From: Balanoglossus misakiensis
Taxonomy: Eukaryota; Hemichordata
Direction: 5' to 3'
DNA: 64,000 bases
Assembly (NCBI GenBank): GCA_040954595.2
Contig: CM082586.2
Location: 6,014,001-6,078,000 of the forward strand
The notes under the pieces are model-generated. The model saw nothing but the letters and a program-made list of their open reading frames with translations. It was not told the DNA's origin and did no database searches. Of the stretch, positions 1 to 11,302 are shown in pieces (positions within the stretch are counted from its first letter, which is position 1; every line of letters begins with the position of its first letter). Both the position numbers and the translations under genes were made by a program.

Positions 1-337
1 TAAGACGCGGTGTGGGGTTAGCGTCATACCAAAGAACTACAGACTGTGTAATGAATTGAAAACAAGGCCCTATATAAAGTTGAAATACCAAAGGGTCAAA
101 GGTTATTCATTGCTAACACAGCTGCCGGTCAGGGGCTACAAAAACTCCATCTACCTTCACCCGGTATGTTTGAAGCTTTTGTGATTTATAGGACAAAGAT
201 TATCAAAGCCCAATCTAACGCCTGCATGGCTGTCACTTTATTAAGTGTTAACGACAAACCAATAATTCACTCTTCTACTTGTATTTAGACCATGAACGAA
301 ATCTTTTGGAATGTTGTGATAATGATTACAAGCAGGT

Positions 338-420
338 GCGCATACCACGATAGTTGAACACCCTTGCAAAGGGAAGCTGAATAAATTAAACGGGTGCGAC
401 ACCCGTTTATTATTTATAAG
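338..420 (+). repeat. Dispersed repeat, family R5, copy a, with a perfect hairpin
   Basis: This copy shares the block GCATACCACGA and the downstream GAATAAA...CGTTTATTATTTA block with a second copy at 2241-2320. Around 388-408 it contains an inverted repeat with 9-base arms (AAACGGGTG and CACCCGTTT) around CGA. No coding potential is seen. It may be a short non-autonomous element; no target-site duplication was identified. Confidence 0.5.
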
Positions 421-1418
421 GACAACGTAGCCCTTTTGACATTATGAATTGTTATTCTGTTCGTTGAATCGTCTTGAATGGCTGGCTCTCTCAGCTCAAC
501 TCAACGTTTTACATGTGTGATGTAGCACACGGGTTAGTCTTTTATTTAATTTTGGTCAATACTCAATATTAAATATTCAAATTTGATTCCTATGGTGTGT
601 CGATTTGTGACAACCCGCCGTTGAGCTCAAACAGAGAGTATTACTAATAAAGAAACAAAATAAAATAAATTGCTCAAAAATATAAAATGAAATTCCGAAA
701 CAAAACCATAGTGCTCAGCTTTTGCGCCTGGAAAAAACCATAGATAGAAGTGTCGTTTTCTCTTTCGTGTATTTGCCTGATGAATTTACGACCTCTGGAC
801 GTTGAGGGTTGGGGTTCGTGGCATGAGAGGTTACAGGGGGATACGGCTGTCAACCATGTGAGACAGAATCTTCCCTTGTTTCTTTTCTACTACGGGAACA
901 ACCACAGACCCTTGGGTCTGTGGAACAACCCACGCATAACTCGTTTCCGCCGAATCTAGTCCGCGTTGAACTCTTAAGTGCGTACCTAAAGTGTTTTGAC
1001 GAGACGATAGTATAGCGAATGAAAGGGGGAAAGTACACTATTTTCCATTTGCCGATTGATTGTTAAATAAACATGTCCCTCTGAGTGTATCATGAATAGA
1101 AACACGAATTCTGCTCCATCAGTGCAATCCGATATGTGGGCGCATCTAATGCGTTTTTCTGTTGGGTGCTATTGAATAATTTGTGGTGTTAAATGAAAAA
1201 AAATTTGGCTTTTACAGACTGCGTGACTTACAAGCGTACATCCTTGGGCGTCACAGAAGTGACAGAGTAGACTATCCCACTAGTCGCTTGGTGATTTTTA
1301 AATCTCAATACTGTTTGTGTTTTCGGTGTTTTTTTTGTCTTAATGGAATAATTGCAATACTTTTTGCGTGCATGCTTGCCTTGAGCGTGTTTTTGGTTGT
1401 GAGGTGAGTTTCGAATTT

Positions 1419-1516
1419 GGGACTGAGCTTGTGGTTTCGGGTAGCGTCGACCAAGCCTATGGGCCTACGCGTTCCCTTCACATAATGAAGCCCATAGACT
1501 TGGAGCAAGTCTAGTG
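1419..1516 (+). repeat. Dispersed repeat, family R4, copy a
   Basis: Shares long near-identical blocks with 3982-4168: GGGCCTACGCGTTCCCTT, and a block ending ACTTGGAGCAAGTCT. The two blocks are adjacent here but separated by about 90 bases of other sequence in copy b, so one copy carries an insertion or the other a deletion. A partial match (AAGTCTATGGGCCTA, then GTAATGAA) occurs near 2628-2660. Confidence 0.5.
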
Positions 1517-2240
1517 ACAGAGGTAATTTTGGCGGTTGTTTTTTTTTGTTTGTTTCGTGCCCTAATCCCAAGCCTCATCAAGTCCACTGTATGTGACAAG
1601 TTGTAATACAGTTTAAAACACTCGAGCAAAAGGTTAAAGAACTAGAGCAATCAAGTGGTTTGAAAGCCATATATTTTTTAAGCGTTCTTTCATGGAGGCC
1701 AACACAAGAGGGGACCTCATTCGCCCGCATGGATGGAAAGTTCATTGATTGCTTGTTGGTTTTGTTGCTAGGGTTGATTGTGATTTATAACACGCTTGAA
1801 TAGGCAAGACTGTATCACCAGTAAACAGGGGAACTGGGACACGACCCATCACCAAGTCGTGACGTCAGTGTATTCCACGAGAGTCCGGCCATCATAATTC
1901 AGAAACCGGATGTAGGACCTTCGTTTTTCTTTCATACCGGCAGCGCGTGGCCAAAAACAAATACATGTAGCGGCAGCTGGCGTTTATAGTCTCTTGTTCG
2001 GAATGGCCGCGCCTGACCCTTTTCTTCTAACCCTGCGCTCACTCAGTATGGGTCACTCGATGGATTCTATCTAAGGCTGCATGTCAAACTATAGGCGAAG
2101 TTTCGAGATTTCTGATATGGGACAATCCAAAATGTAAATCTCAATAATTGCCACTTTTACCATTTTTAATCGATAAAATTCCCCAATCTATCTCCTCATC
2201 CTTAGTCAACAAACGGCTTTGAGGGATTTTAATACCTGTG

Positions 2241-2320
2241 TGTGCATACCACGACGGCTGCGTACTTTTTCAATGGGCAGTTGAATAAACGGTTGCGGCA
2301 CGCGTTTATTATTTAACGTG
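2241..2320 (+). repeat. Dispersed repeat, family R5, copy b
   Basis: Second copy of the element at 338-420. The common blocks are GCATACCACGA and AATAAACGGTTGCGGCACGCG followed by TTTATTATTTA. The hairpin is degraded compared with copy a, although AATAAACG and CGTTTATT remain as inverted arms. Confidence 0.45.
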
Positions 2321-3981
2321 TTCATAATGCCGAACATACATCGTGTGTGTTGCGCAAAACGTAATGCGAGCCTTTATCGGAAGTATCGACCAAATGTGTA
2401 CTTGAATTCTTGGTAGTGACGTCACAAACGGGTAATTTTGCCTGGACTCGCATATATTTCCCCATTCGCTAGCACAGCGCCGGTCAGTGGTAGAATCGGG
2501 ACAGGGAACCAGACCAGACCAATTGTCGGTCGTTTTGATGTTTTCTTGTGTCCTAGTTCGTATGAGGGCGCTTTAGAATGCTCCTGCAACAGGTGTATGT
2601 ACACGCGCATTCGATTCTAGACTTTTCCAAGTCTATGGGCCTAACTGTGTCGTAATGAATTTCAGCACTTGTTCGAACAGGGTGTGTCTCGTGTAGTGTA
2701 CGCGTCAGTCGTACGATGGCGCCATAGGCCAATACCGAGGCTCGCCCATGGCAAGTAAACTTACGAAAGGCAATGAGCAAAATTGTGAGATGGCGAACAA
2801 CTGAATTAGTTAAGAATCTTTACAGAGACAGAACACGCCAGGCGACTAGTGGCATTAGTCCTAGGGTCTCTAAATCGATTCATAAATGGACATACTAGTG
2901 AACAGGGTAAAATAAAGAAGCCATCAGAAGAACCTAAAACTCGATTAGCATGTAGCTATTTTCTTCTGACTTCATAGTTGTCCTTTCCCCTTACCTTGGT
3001 ATAGTAAAATTGAATTTGAAAGTTAAACATTAAAAAAACGGAATGAACGAATGAATGAATGAATGAACGAACGAACGAACCAAGATGTAACCTCCCGAAA
3101 GGGAGACCTTCTCTCATTTACACTGCAGGGCACAGTATGATGCAAATGAATCACACTTCATTGAACATTTTAATCAGCATAATTGTGACCACAACTACCG
3201 TGATTTGTCGGCATTCCGTCGTAATTAACGCATTCCCAGGTGTGTGCATTTATGACGTCGACACCTGTCTCTTCACGTGATGTGGTGACGAACGCACAGG
3301 TCATGTTTAATGGGGGTGTTTAGGGTTTAAACTGGATCTGACACGATCAATGCAAAATGGTTACCGGGCAATCAGCAGTCAGTGTGCGCATGAGTGCACA
3401 AACATAATTGGATTTTTATCTCTGATCGTTTTTCTTTCTGTCTTTCATTCTTTTTTATCCGCGTTCTTAGCGTTCTAATTAAACGCTGCGAATTAAAAAT
3501 CGATTCGCTGTCTTGTTGTGTTTGTTTTGTCTTTCGTTTGTTTGGTTCCTCGCTCTACACGGTGTTTTACGATTTTAAAGCAGTGTAATCAACTCATTTT
3601 TTCTGTTGGTGATAAGTAACGTAAAGCTCCATAGTTTTAAAAGTTTTGCTTTGTGTGTCAACCGCATTGTTCGATTTCGGAATACGTGTGTAAGATGTCA
3701 GAACAGAAACAATGCATTAATTTTTAATCCAGGCCGATTTAATTGTGTTGTTTTGAAGTCCTGGTTTCCTAGAATGAGACTATGTAAGTTGACATTTAAA
3801 ACATGTCGTAGGTGGCACATATTAATAATTGAGAGCCGTTTTAGCATATCTCATTAACAGAAAGAAATAGTAGTTAATCATGCGAGACCAGCGTTCTATG
3901 TTATAACTCAATTAATCCCTAAAATGGACCGATCAGCAATGGCGAGCTCTAAATCCCTGGATAACGTCATTTGATAGTGCC

Positions 3982-4168
3982 AACCAGGACTGAGCTCATG
4001 GTTTCAGTTACCGTCGACCACATGGGCCTACGCGTTCCCTTGACGTACATACGCGCTCACACTCGCTGACTTTTACTCCACACACGCTACGTAGAGAAAG
4101 TCGGAACAAGTTTTTTTAAATGTATTTACGAAATAATGAAACCCTTAGACTTGGAGCAAGTCTGGCTA
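3982..4168 (+). repeat. Dispersed repeat, family R4, copy b
   Basis: Second copy of the element at 1419-1516, beginning GAGCTCATGGTTTC and ending ACTTGGAGCAAGTCT. It contains about 90 bases absent from copy a, between the GCGTTCCCTT block and the AATGAAACCC block. Confidence 0.5.
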
Positions 4169-4639
4169 AAAACCTTACATTACGTTTTGCACTGTCGGGT
4201 TAACATGCCCCAGCCGTTTATACGACTCACGCCAGTCTGTCAGATATTTCTACCATCCGAAAAATACCACAAGTACAGTCAGTTTTACATCGTCCTTTTC
4301 ATACGAAAGAAGGATTGTTGAAAGACGAAACTGACGGGAAGTTAACCTCCCCACGTCGATTGGTCTTGCGTTCGCATTAATTTTTATATGCAACTCCAGA
4401 ACCAATAGGAGGAGAGTCTACTGCACACTGCCACAGGTGTCATAATTATGATAACAGCATTCTACGCCTGTGCGCATTTTATCACGTGACCGCTGTGCAA
4501 GAAAGTCCCACTTTCCTGACAGACTGTCCAGGTGACAACATAGCCTAACAAATCCAATCTGTACTTGAACCTGATACCCACCTGTTGTTCAATGCCTGCT
4601 CGTAGCTGTATCTCAACGTGAAAAGCTATACGGGAATCA

Positions 4640-5514
4640 ATGGCTGATTATCCCGTGTTCGAGGACGCGGAGTGGGTTCAACTTGATGGTAGTACGACAC
4701 GCGGCTACAATATGTCGTACGATTATTCCTACTACAGTTACTCTTACGATTACGACGATTCGAAACTAGAGAAGCTGGATGACCACGTGGTCGTAATCCT
4801 GACCAGCATCTTCGCGCTGTGCGTCGTCGTCTCCTGCATCGGCAACTTCGTCGTGATGAGCGTGATGACGTGCGGGAAGAAACGCAAGCAGCCGCTGAAC
4901 AGCCTGATGTTGAACTTGGCGTTGTCGGACTGGAGTCTGGGCCTTCTCTGTCTGCCCTTCCTCTTCGCGTACACGATGATGTCCGAGTGGATCTTCGGAG
5001 AAGTCATGTGCGCCATAATCCCCTTCGCACAGAAGGTAAGAACATCTAGATGTGGATTTTATAACATCAAAGGGAAGGTCGCATCGGCGTCCGAACCTGC
5101 TGGTATTTTTTAATACTTTGAGTCAAAATAGGTCACTTTGTTCCTGTTTGTCTAACCACATCAATTTTTACAGATTTAAAGCGCCAGTAACTCCAACTTT
5201 GGGCTGTTTTCTCAGTATTTTTGTTTTGGTGTTAACTATGGTTTCTTGTTCTACAAGAATTGCTCTGCATTTGTTGTTGTTTTTCAACGCAACACTTTTG
5301 TAGTAACCAGCATTGTTAGAGTTGAAAATTGAAGTCACCCAACAAACATGTCATCTAGCACTGGGCATCAAGGAACCAAAACTTCCCTTTTCACTTGTTT
5401 GGCCAATTTGAAAACTTCTGGTGTATTTTTATTTATAATAGATTCCCAAGCCGCGGCAGTTACAACAATTATCCCGGCTGCTCGTTTTGTCTCATTACAT
5501 ACCGACTTGTCCGC

Positions 5515-5601
<87 letters not shown>

Positions 5602-6701
5602 AATTTAGAAGAAAATTGATTGTATTTTTTTTTCAAGTGAATTGCCCATCTGGTCAAACATCGTGACCAGTTGAACAAAGAAACAGTCGAGCGCTACCCG
5701 GAATAGCCCCAGTTGAAATATCATCGCAACGAAAAAAAAACATTTATGACTCTCTGAAAAAAATGAGGGCATCTATTTGCATCGCCTATACGTGGGATTT
5801 GAAATAAAGCCAAAATCTACACTTTCAGAAGACCATATTCTGCTTATACATGTACAAGTATTATACATAGATTGCTCTTTGTATTTAAAATAATCGTTAT
5901 TCAGCCAGTTTAATCACAGCAGAGAGATAGGCAAATGGCAAATATTCTCCAGAACTGAATTATTAACTCGAACGGGTGTGGTTCATTGACTGACGCACGG
6001 ACAATAAAATATGACAGTCACTGGTAAAACCCGAATGAATACGTCGCGTGAAGTGATAACTAGTTTGTTTTATGATTTGAAGTACATGTATTATGCTATA
6101 CAGTTGGATTCGCTGTGGTTAGTATGTGCACTCGGACACGCTGATTTATGCAGACGTCTTACTCGTGAGGAAAAGCGCTTTTTCTCGAGTATTTCATCTT
6201 CTTATTGTAATAAATACAAATTTCAATGCCATAAACACTGATCTCTATATGGAAGTGGTTTCATTGAATGCTTTTCTTCATATTTCCAGACCGCACAGAT
6301 CGTCAGCATATACACAGTGATGGTGATCGGCATAGATCGCTGCCGCCTGGTTCTCTTTCCCGGTGGGAAGAAGCTCTCTGCAGAGCTATACACAGCAACC
6401 GCCGTCATCATCGCTGTGATCTGGGTGGTGGCAGTGGCCATAGCCAGTCCAAGGCTAGCGTACAACGCCTACCTGCCACCGGGAAATGGGTCGGTGGGAT
6501 TCTGCTATGAGGAGTGGCCGGGGAGTGGCGTCAAGGAGGTCTACGTCTGGTTGACGTTTGTGCTTACCTACCTGGTCCCCCTGATCATACTCTGTGCGTG
6601 TTACTTCATAGTGGCCACCAAACTATGGGTTAGCAGTGTGCAAGATGCGGAAATGAGAAAGAAAAGTCGTAGGGTGAGTGCCCTTTACCATGGTTATTTG
6701 A

Positions 6702-6785
<84 letters not shown>

Positions 6786-7534
6786 CAAAGACAAGATAAG
6801 GAGGGAGAGAGAGCCCTTATACCACTGTCTATTTGACCAAATATATTCATTTCTCGTTTTCTTTTTCCCTCTCTGTAACTGCGCACCAGACTGTTCGTAC
6901 CCTGGTGGCTCTTGTCATCCTATTCGGACTCTGCTGGCTTCCAGCCAACGTCTACAACCTGTTCCTGGTGACCTACAACCCCCATTACTTCGTGACACAT
7001 CCCACGACCACACGGATCACCCGCGCCTCTATCTACACCTGGATGATCTTCGCCGATGCAGCATTCAATCCCGTCGTGTACATGTTCCTCAGTGAGAAGT
7101 TCAAGGTAAGGTAAAACAATTAATGGCGACGAGAGAGAGGGGAGAGAGAGAGAGAGAGGGGGAGAGAGAGAGAGAGAGAGAGGGGGGAATCGATCTTTGT
7201 CTAGAGAGCGACGTCGACAGAGAGACAGACATGATCTTTTTTCCAGCCATTGATTGAAGATGGGATCGGTCTTTGGAGAGAGGGAATGACAGACAAAGAG
7301 AGGGGAATCGATCTTTCTTCTGCCATTGATTCAAGTGCTTTTACTCAAGGCAATAATTTCGTAAATGTATTTTTTTTTCAATTCCAGCAAGACGTCGGAA
7401 GATTGATGAAAAGAGTGAAACCAAACGTGGGCATTGGTGATGCAAGAGACTCGTCCTACACAGAAGCGAATGGCGTCATCTTGTGTGAGCGAGAGCAAAC
7501 CGAGAGCGTCAACGTCTCTATGCGGGCACTGTAG
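4640..7534 (+). CDS. Rhodopsin-family GPCR, neuropeptide-receptor-like
   Basis: Predicted seven-transmembrane plasma-membrane receptor of 380 residues. Exons: 4640-5035, 6290-6673, 6890-7105, 7388-7534; all introns are phase 0 with GT/AG ends. Seen: a Tyr/Asp/Ser-rich extracellular N-terminus (residues 23-40) with a possible N-glycosylation site at Asn24; TM1 from about residue 50 with a GNFVV motif; the NLALSD motif of TM2; a Cys at the top of TM3; D148-R149-C150 in place of the usual DRY; EEWP in extracellular loop 2; C275-W-L-P in TM6; N320-P-V-V-Y in TM7. CWLP, NPxxY and the EEWP-type loop resemble tachykinin, NPFF and orexin type peptide receptors (family knowledge). The ligand is unknown and I cannot place it in one subfamily. 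The tail is short, with no obvious palmitoylation cysteine. The start codon follows an ATCA context and precedes TM1 by a normal distance. It is convergent with CENPO. Confidence 0.88.
5515..5599 (+). repeat. (GA)n microsatellite in GPCR intron 1
   Basis: About 85 bases of uninterrupted GA dinucleotide repeat inside the first intron of the GPCR gene. It opens long spurious reading frames on both strands (RERERE and SLSLSL), which are not genes. Confidence 0.95.
6702..6785 (+). repeat. Compound (GCTT)n(GATT)n microsatellite in GPCR intron 2
   Basis: About 30 bases of TTGC repeats run directly into about 50 bases of GATT repeats, starting some 30 bases after the exon 2 donor site. The two motifs differ by one base, so the second could have expanded from a mutated unit of the first. 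Confidence 0.9.
7131..7187 (+). repeat. Interrupted (GA)n microsatellite in GPCR intron 3
   Basis: GA repeats broken by short G runs, beginning about 25 bases after the exon 3 donor. All three introns of this gene carry a purine-rich or tetranucleotide microsatellite. Confidence 0.85.
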
Positions 7535-8315
7535 CAAGGCGCCTGTCATTGTCGTCCGCAATTACAACGGTGTCGCCGCGTGGTTTTAGCATCATAATCA
7601 CTACCAAGAAGGTGACATCAACTAGCAACCTTTAAAACCATTCGTTTGCCATTGAAAACAATCTTTAGGGCATGTTTGTAGACCCCAAACTGGGGGTTAC
7701 ATGTTTACACTGTATACGTAGTATAAAGTCCCCCCAAAAAACTCGCCAAACTGAATAATCGGTGTTTACCTTTTATTCATTTTGGCGAGATTTTTACTCT
7801 TTTATCCTACAAAGGGGATGGAAGTTGTGTGTGGTCGAACATTAATTCACTATATATCCACGTGTAGAATGACATAAAACAGTGTCTTGTATCAAACATA
7901 ATTGATGGAAAAGGGCGGCGAGAGAGAGACTTTGTCCCTTTAAGACAACACAACAGGCAGGGCAGCCATTGATGCCTGGCACAAGTTAGGAGAACCTCCT
8001 TGCTGTTGGGCTATCAGTCTCATCTTGCCACCCCAATGTGAAAACAAAGTTTGGCTTGAGCAAACTTTGGTGTACTTATAATAGAGTTTCCACATTTCTA
8101 ATGGATTGCAAAAAAACACTCATTCACATTCACTCATGCATGACTACACACATCGTATTCATAGATTGTGAAATTGATATCCATTTGTGTATTTATTCAA
8201 AGTGTTTGTCATGTCTACAATATTTGCTCATTTCAATTTAATTATCAGAATACTTCATGTGCAACACACATTTTAATGCTAGAATAAGAGGAAACTAGAA
8301 TAAAATTAAACTAGA

Positions 8316-11160
8316 CTATAATGTAGCGAGAACATCTGGCAAGGGTACGCTTTTCAGTAAACCCTGCAGTTTCTTCAACTGTGTCTTCATCTTGTCTTGG
8401 GAATCTCCTGGAAAAAAATCAGGACAAATGAATCTTGGTGAAAAACAGTACAGCAACTGTGCATTCCAAACAATTATAGGTATACAGTCACTTCTAATGT
8501 TCCTATGTCCATACATGGTTTAAAAGACCATGCAGTGGCCACCCAAGTGAAAATCTGTCATTGGCAAGATCTCAACTTGTCATGGTAACTGTGACTAAAT
8601 TTGCATAGGAGATTGTATACCTTTAAACATAGGAGACTATACATGTATACCTCTACAGAGAACAAAACTACAAAGTACACGAAACTGTAAGACAAGGTGC
8701 CACTTACCTTGGACAGTAAGACTGACCCTGGTCGGCAGTATTCTAAGTAAATCATCATAGATCAGTTTGACTAGGACAGGATGTGGTAATGTCTTGCTGG
8801 CTGATAGTGTGAACTCCGTGTAGTTAAATGCATTCAAGGAAAGTAGATTTCCTTCCAACAATGCCTCGTAGTTCTCCTGAAAATAACAGAGGGGAACGGT
8901 GTGATTGTTTTAACCCTTTCACCCCCAGGTCCCTCTTTAGTGGTTCAACCTCACCATTAAGAAAACAATGAGTTTGGACTGAACCATGGCGGTGAAAGGG
9001 TTTAGGGGTAAACACATGATTTTTAAGGATATACATGTATAATTCACTACTTTTATATTTTCCCCAATGAATCTCACTGAGATGTTGAATGTTCCTAGCT
9101 GTACCTGAGCACTGGCTGCCTGCTCTCTGCGCGCCACATACGCATTCAGATAGTCACTCAGCTCCGACAAGAACTCTCGCTTGTTTTTGTTCATCTTCTC
9201 GTGCATCAGTTCTTGAAGTGGTATGAAGTAGGGCAGTGTGTGTCTGTGGATCACCGTCGTCCCCCTGTCTTTGAAATCAAGTTCTACGTAGTAGGGTTCG
9301 TAGTACTGGGCATTGTAGAAAGTGTCAAAACACAGCCGTACCCGCTTAGAAGCCACTGGGACCACTGAAACGCCTGTAAAATATTATTCAGTGCTATGAA
9401 CTGGTGGAAATTGCTGGTGACAGTACACTATGTGAATTTATGCTGAGTGTTATTTCTCGCTTTCAAATGTAAACTGTTTTGAGGCATATTTTTTATGTTT
9501 GTTTACAGATATGGGTTTTCTTTGTACATGTACATGTATTGTAACATGGTCCGCAAACTGAATGTGTTACACACCTATTGTGGGTAGGTTTGCATTCAAA
9601 ACACCCAGCTGTGGGAAAGGCTGGTGTCAGCCAATGTTACCTGTCAATCTGTATAAAGCAGAAAATTCTTCCTGTTTCCGTCTCCGCGCTGACCTAAGCG
9701 CTCTGAGGACTGTGTCTCGCTGACCTTTCAACTTCCGCGGGGTGCCTGTCTTGAGAACGTTGTGGAGGACCTGAAGAGATGCAGAATTGTGCGAAAGTGC
9801 GAGTTTAGTGGAAGAAAGGACACAAAATAGTCTCGCTGAGCCAGGAGTGCTGGGGTCCATCCAACAGACCACAAATTGGGAAAGCGCAGCCTGTAAGTTG
9901 CTGATGTTCTGCTCATTAGTGTAATGTCCCTGAAAAATTGGTTACAAGCCTTGAGATCGCTCCAGGCTGTGGGTTCCTGACTGTGTCCATTTTTATGTTT
10001 ATGTTACAAATGCATGATTACTGATATTTTGAAACCATCAGTGAGGCCATGCTGCAAGTCACATTCATATTTATGGAAATCCCAATAAAAAACCTGGTAA
10101 ACAGGCCAGTTTGTAGTAATAAATCTATTATCACACTCACACACATCTGCTTGCTCAGAAATCAACCCCCAAAGTAAATGCGACAGCTGGGTCAGTATTG
10201 ACAAAAAATTATGATTGATGGGGTGCCCCTCCTACACACTTGCATTTCGTGACTGAACATATTCCCAGCAGACTGCGTGAGGAACGACTGATTTCTACTG
10301 GCCAGAATGAAAGCAGCATTCTCATTAAAACCAGGTACCAAATAAGTTGTATGCTGGTAGGTACGTGCAGTTCAAACAAACGTGTGCGTAGGCTGTATTG
10401 TCTCAATGCCCTCTAAAATGAAGAGCAACATCGAAAACTGCTGTACACCAGGGCAAACTGCACGCACGAACTCAGCAGCACATTTGCAGAAGCCCTAAAA
10501 GGGCACATGTTATAATGAACAAATATTATGATCCGTGATCCGGTCTTTGTTTGTTTTGTTGGAAAACATATCTACGTCATTGCAAAGCCAACAGACCGTT
10601 TGAATGAAACACTAGAATGTTCCACTGTTTTAGCAGACTGATTCAATAGTGTACTGACATACACACCACCAAAATAACATATGGCTTCTTCGCTTGTATT
10701 CATACCTTACTTGGCCCATTCTTCAGCTGCCTTCTAAGTTTTTCTCTCTTCACTATGAGTTCTTCTATGGTACTTTTCATTTGTTTGATTTCATGTTGGT
10801 CTTTAAGTCTTTGGCCTTCACTGTCGCAGATCTGATGTGCTAGGACTTCTAGCTTCTGGAGGTTTTGAAGTGTTCCTGTCATAGTAAACAGGGCAAGAAA
10901 ATGATTTGAACAGGAAGAATTGATTGCTTGCGTACAAGTGCATATTGGGCACTGTCTCTCGCGATTGTCACAAGTCATTCGTCCCGATCGACTGCAGACT
11001 GCCATACAATAACATAGCATAGCAATCCTGGCATGTCCTCCGATCAAGAGAATGTCTCGAATTTGAACAGTTTCCCTGGCTTATATAGGGTCTATGATGA
11101 AACCAAGTATACACTGCAAGTATACGATCTCCCACCTTTCGCCTGATTCACGTTAACCAT
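8316..11160 (-). CDS. CENPO: Centromere protein O (CENP-O), CCAN component
   Basis: Structural kinetochore protein; in vertebrates CENP-O works with CENP-P/Q/U/R in the inner-kinetochore (CCAN) network and holds tandem RWD domains. Exons in transcript order: 11160-11136, 10875-10706, 9770-9641, 9373-9105, 8876-8708, 8407-8316. Phases are consistent and give 284 residues (human is about 300). Seen: an N-terminal coiled coil (about residues 10-60, Lys/Glu/Leu-rich) and a block with the CENP-O RWD signature (HRHTLPYFIPLQEL, then LNAYVARREQA), followed by a second block (KLIYDDLLRILPTRVSLTVQG). Both align by eye with vertebrate CENP-O. The tiny first exon (MVNVNQAK) is chosen because it gives the right phase and sits opposite PTRHD1; a start at the ATG just before the exon 2 acceptor is a weaker alternative. 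A possible reverse-strand AATAAA lies near 8190. Product identity is firm; the first exon is moderately sure. Confidence 0.9.
8911..9003 (+). repeat. Short inverted-repeat element, family M3, copy a (CENPO intron 4)
   Basis: A roughly 90-base element with ends AACCCTTTCACCCCC and GGTGAAAGGGTTT, which are inverted relative to each other. The interior contains AACAATGAGTTTGGACTGAA. Related copies lie at 14069-14158, 18921-18985 (partial), 21081-21187 (diverged) and 25061-25150. Confidence 0.7.
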
Positions 11161-11302
11161 CACTGATAACGTAGATTTCCACAAAAGTATCCTCAATCTG
11201 CTGATCCGATCGTCGCGGCTTGTTTTCAAATTGCAATGTTAGGTGGTTCGGTGATTGTGCGCTCCAGTCAGTGACCTTTGACATTCTAGGGATCCAGGAA
11301 AT
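11161..11302. promoter_or_regulatory. Bidirectional CENPO/PTRHD1 promoter and 5' leaders
   Basis: Only about 142 bases separate the proposed CENPO start (reverse) from the PTRHD1 start (forward), so the two genes must share a promoter region. There is no TATA box in a sensible position. The PTRHD1 start codon lies inside AAATATGGCGGCG, close to the YY1-type consensus (AANATGGCGGC) that often overlaps the start of TATA-less housekeeping genes. Promoter location is inferred from geometry only. Confidence 0.6.

Larger units (their letters stand above)
1..4639. other. Intergenic region upstream of the GPCR gene
   Basis: No open frame here shows a recognisable domain, a credible splice series or conserved-looking protein sequence. 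The stretch holds two small dispersed repeat families (listed separately), a GAAT/GAAC tetranucleotide run near 3040-3080, and otherwise A+T-rich unique-looking DNA. The last few hundred bases before 4640 presumably carry the promoter and 5' UTR of the GPCR, but I see no clear core-promoter motif. Confidence 0.6.

Noticed and set aside
3042-3085. GAAT/GAAC repeat as a CRISPR-like or regulatory array
   Set aside because: It is a simple tetranucleotide run without spacers; no CRISPR is expected in an animal genome.
5395-5678. Open frames on both strands through the GA tract (RERERE / SLSLSL peptides)
   Set aside because: They are produced by the microsatellite inside a GPCR intron and have no other support.
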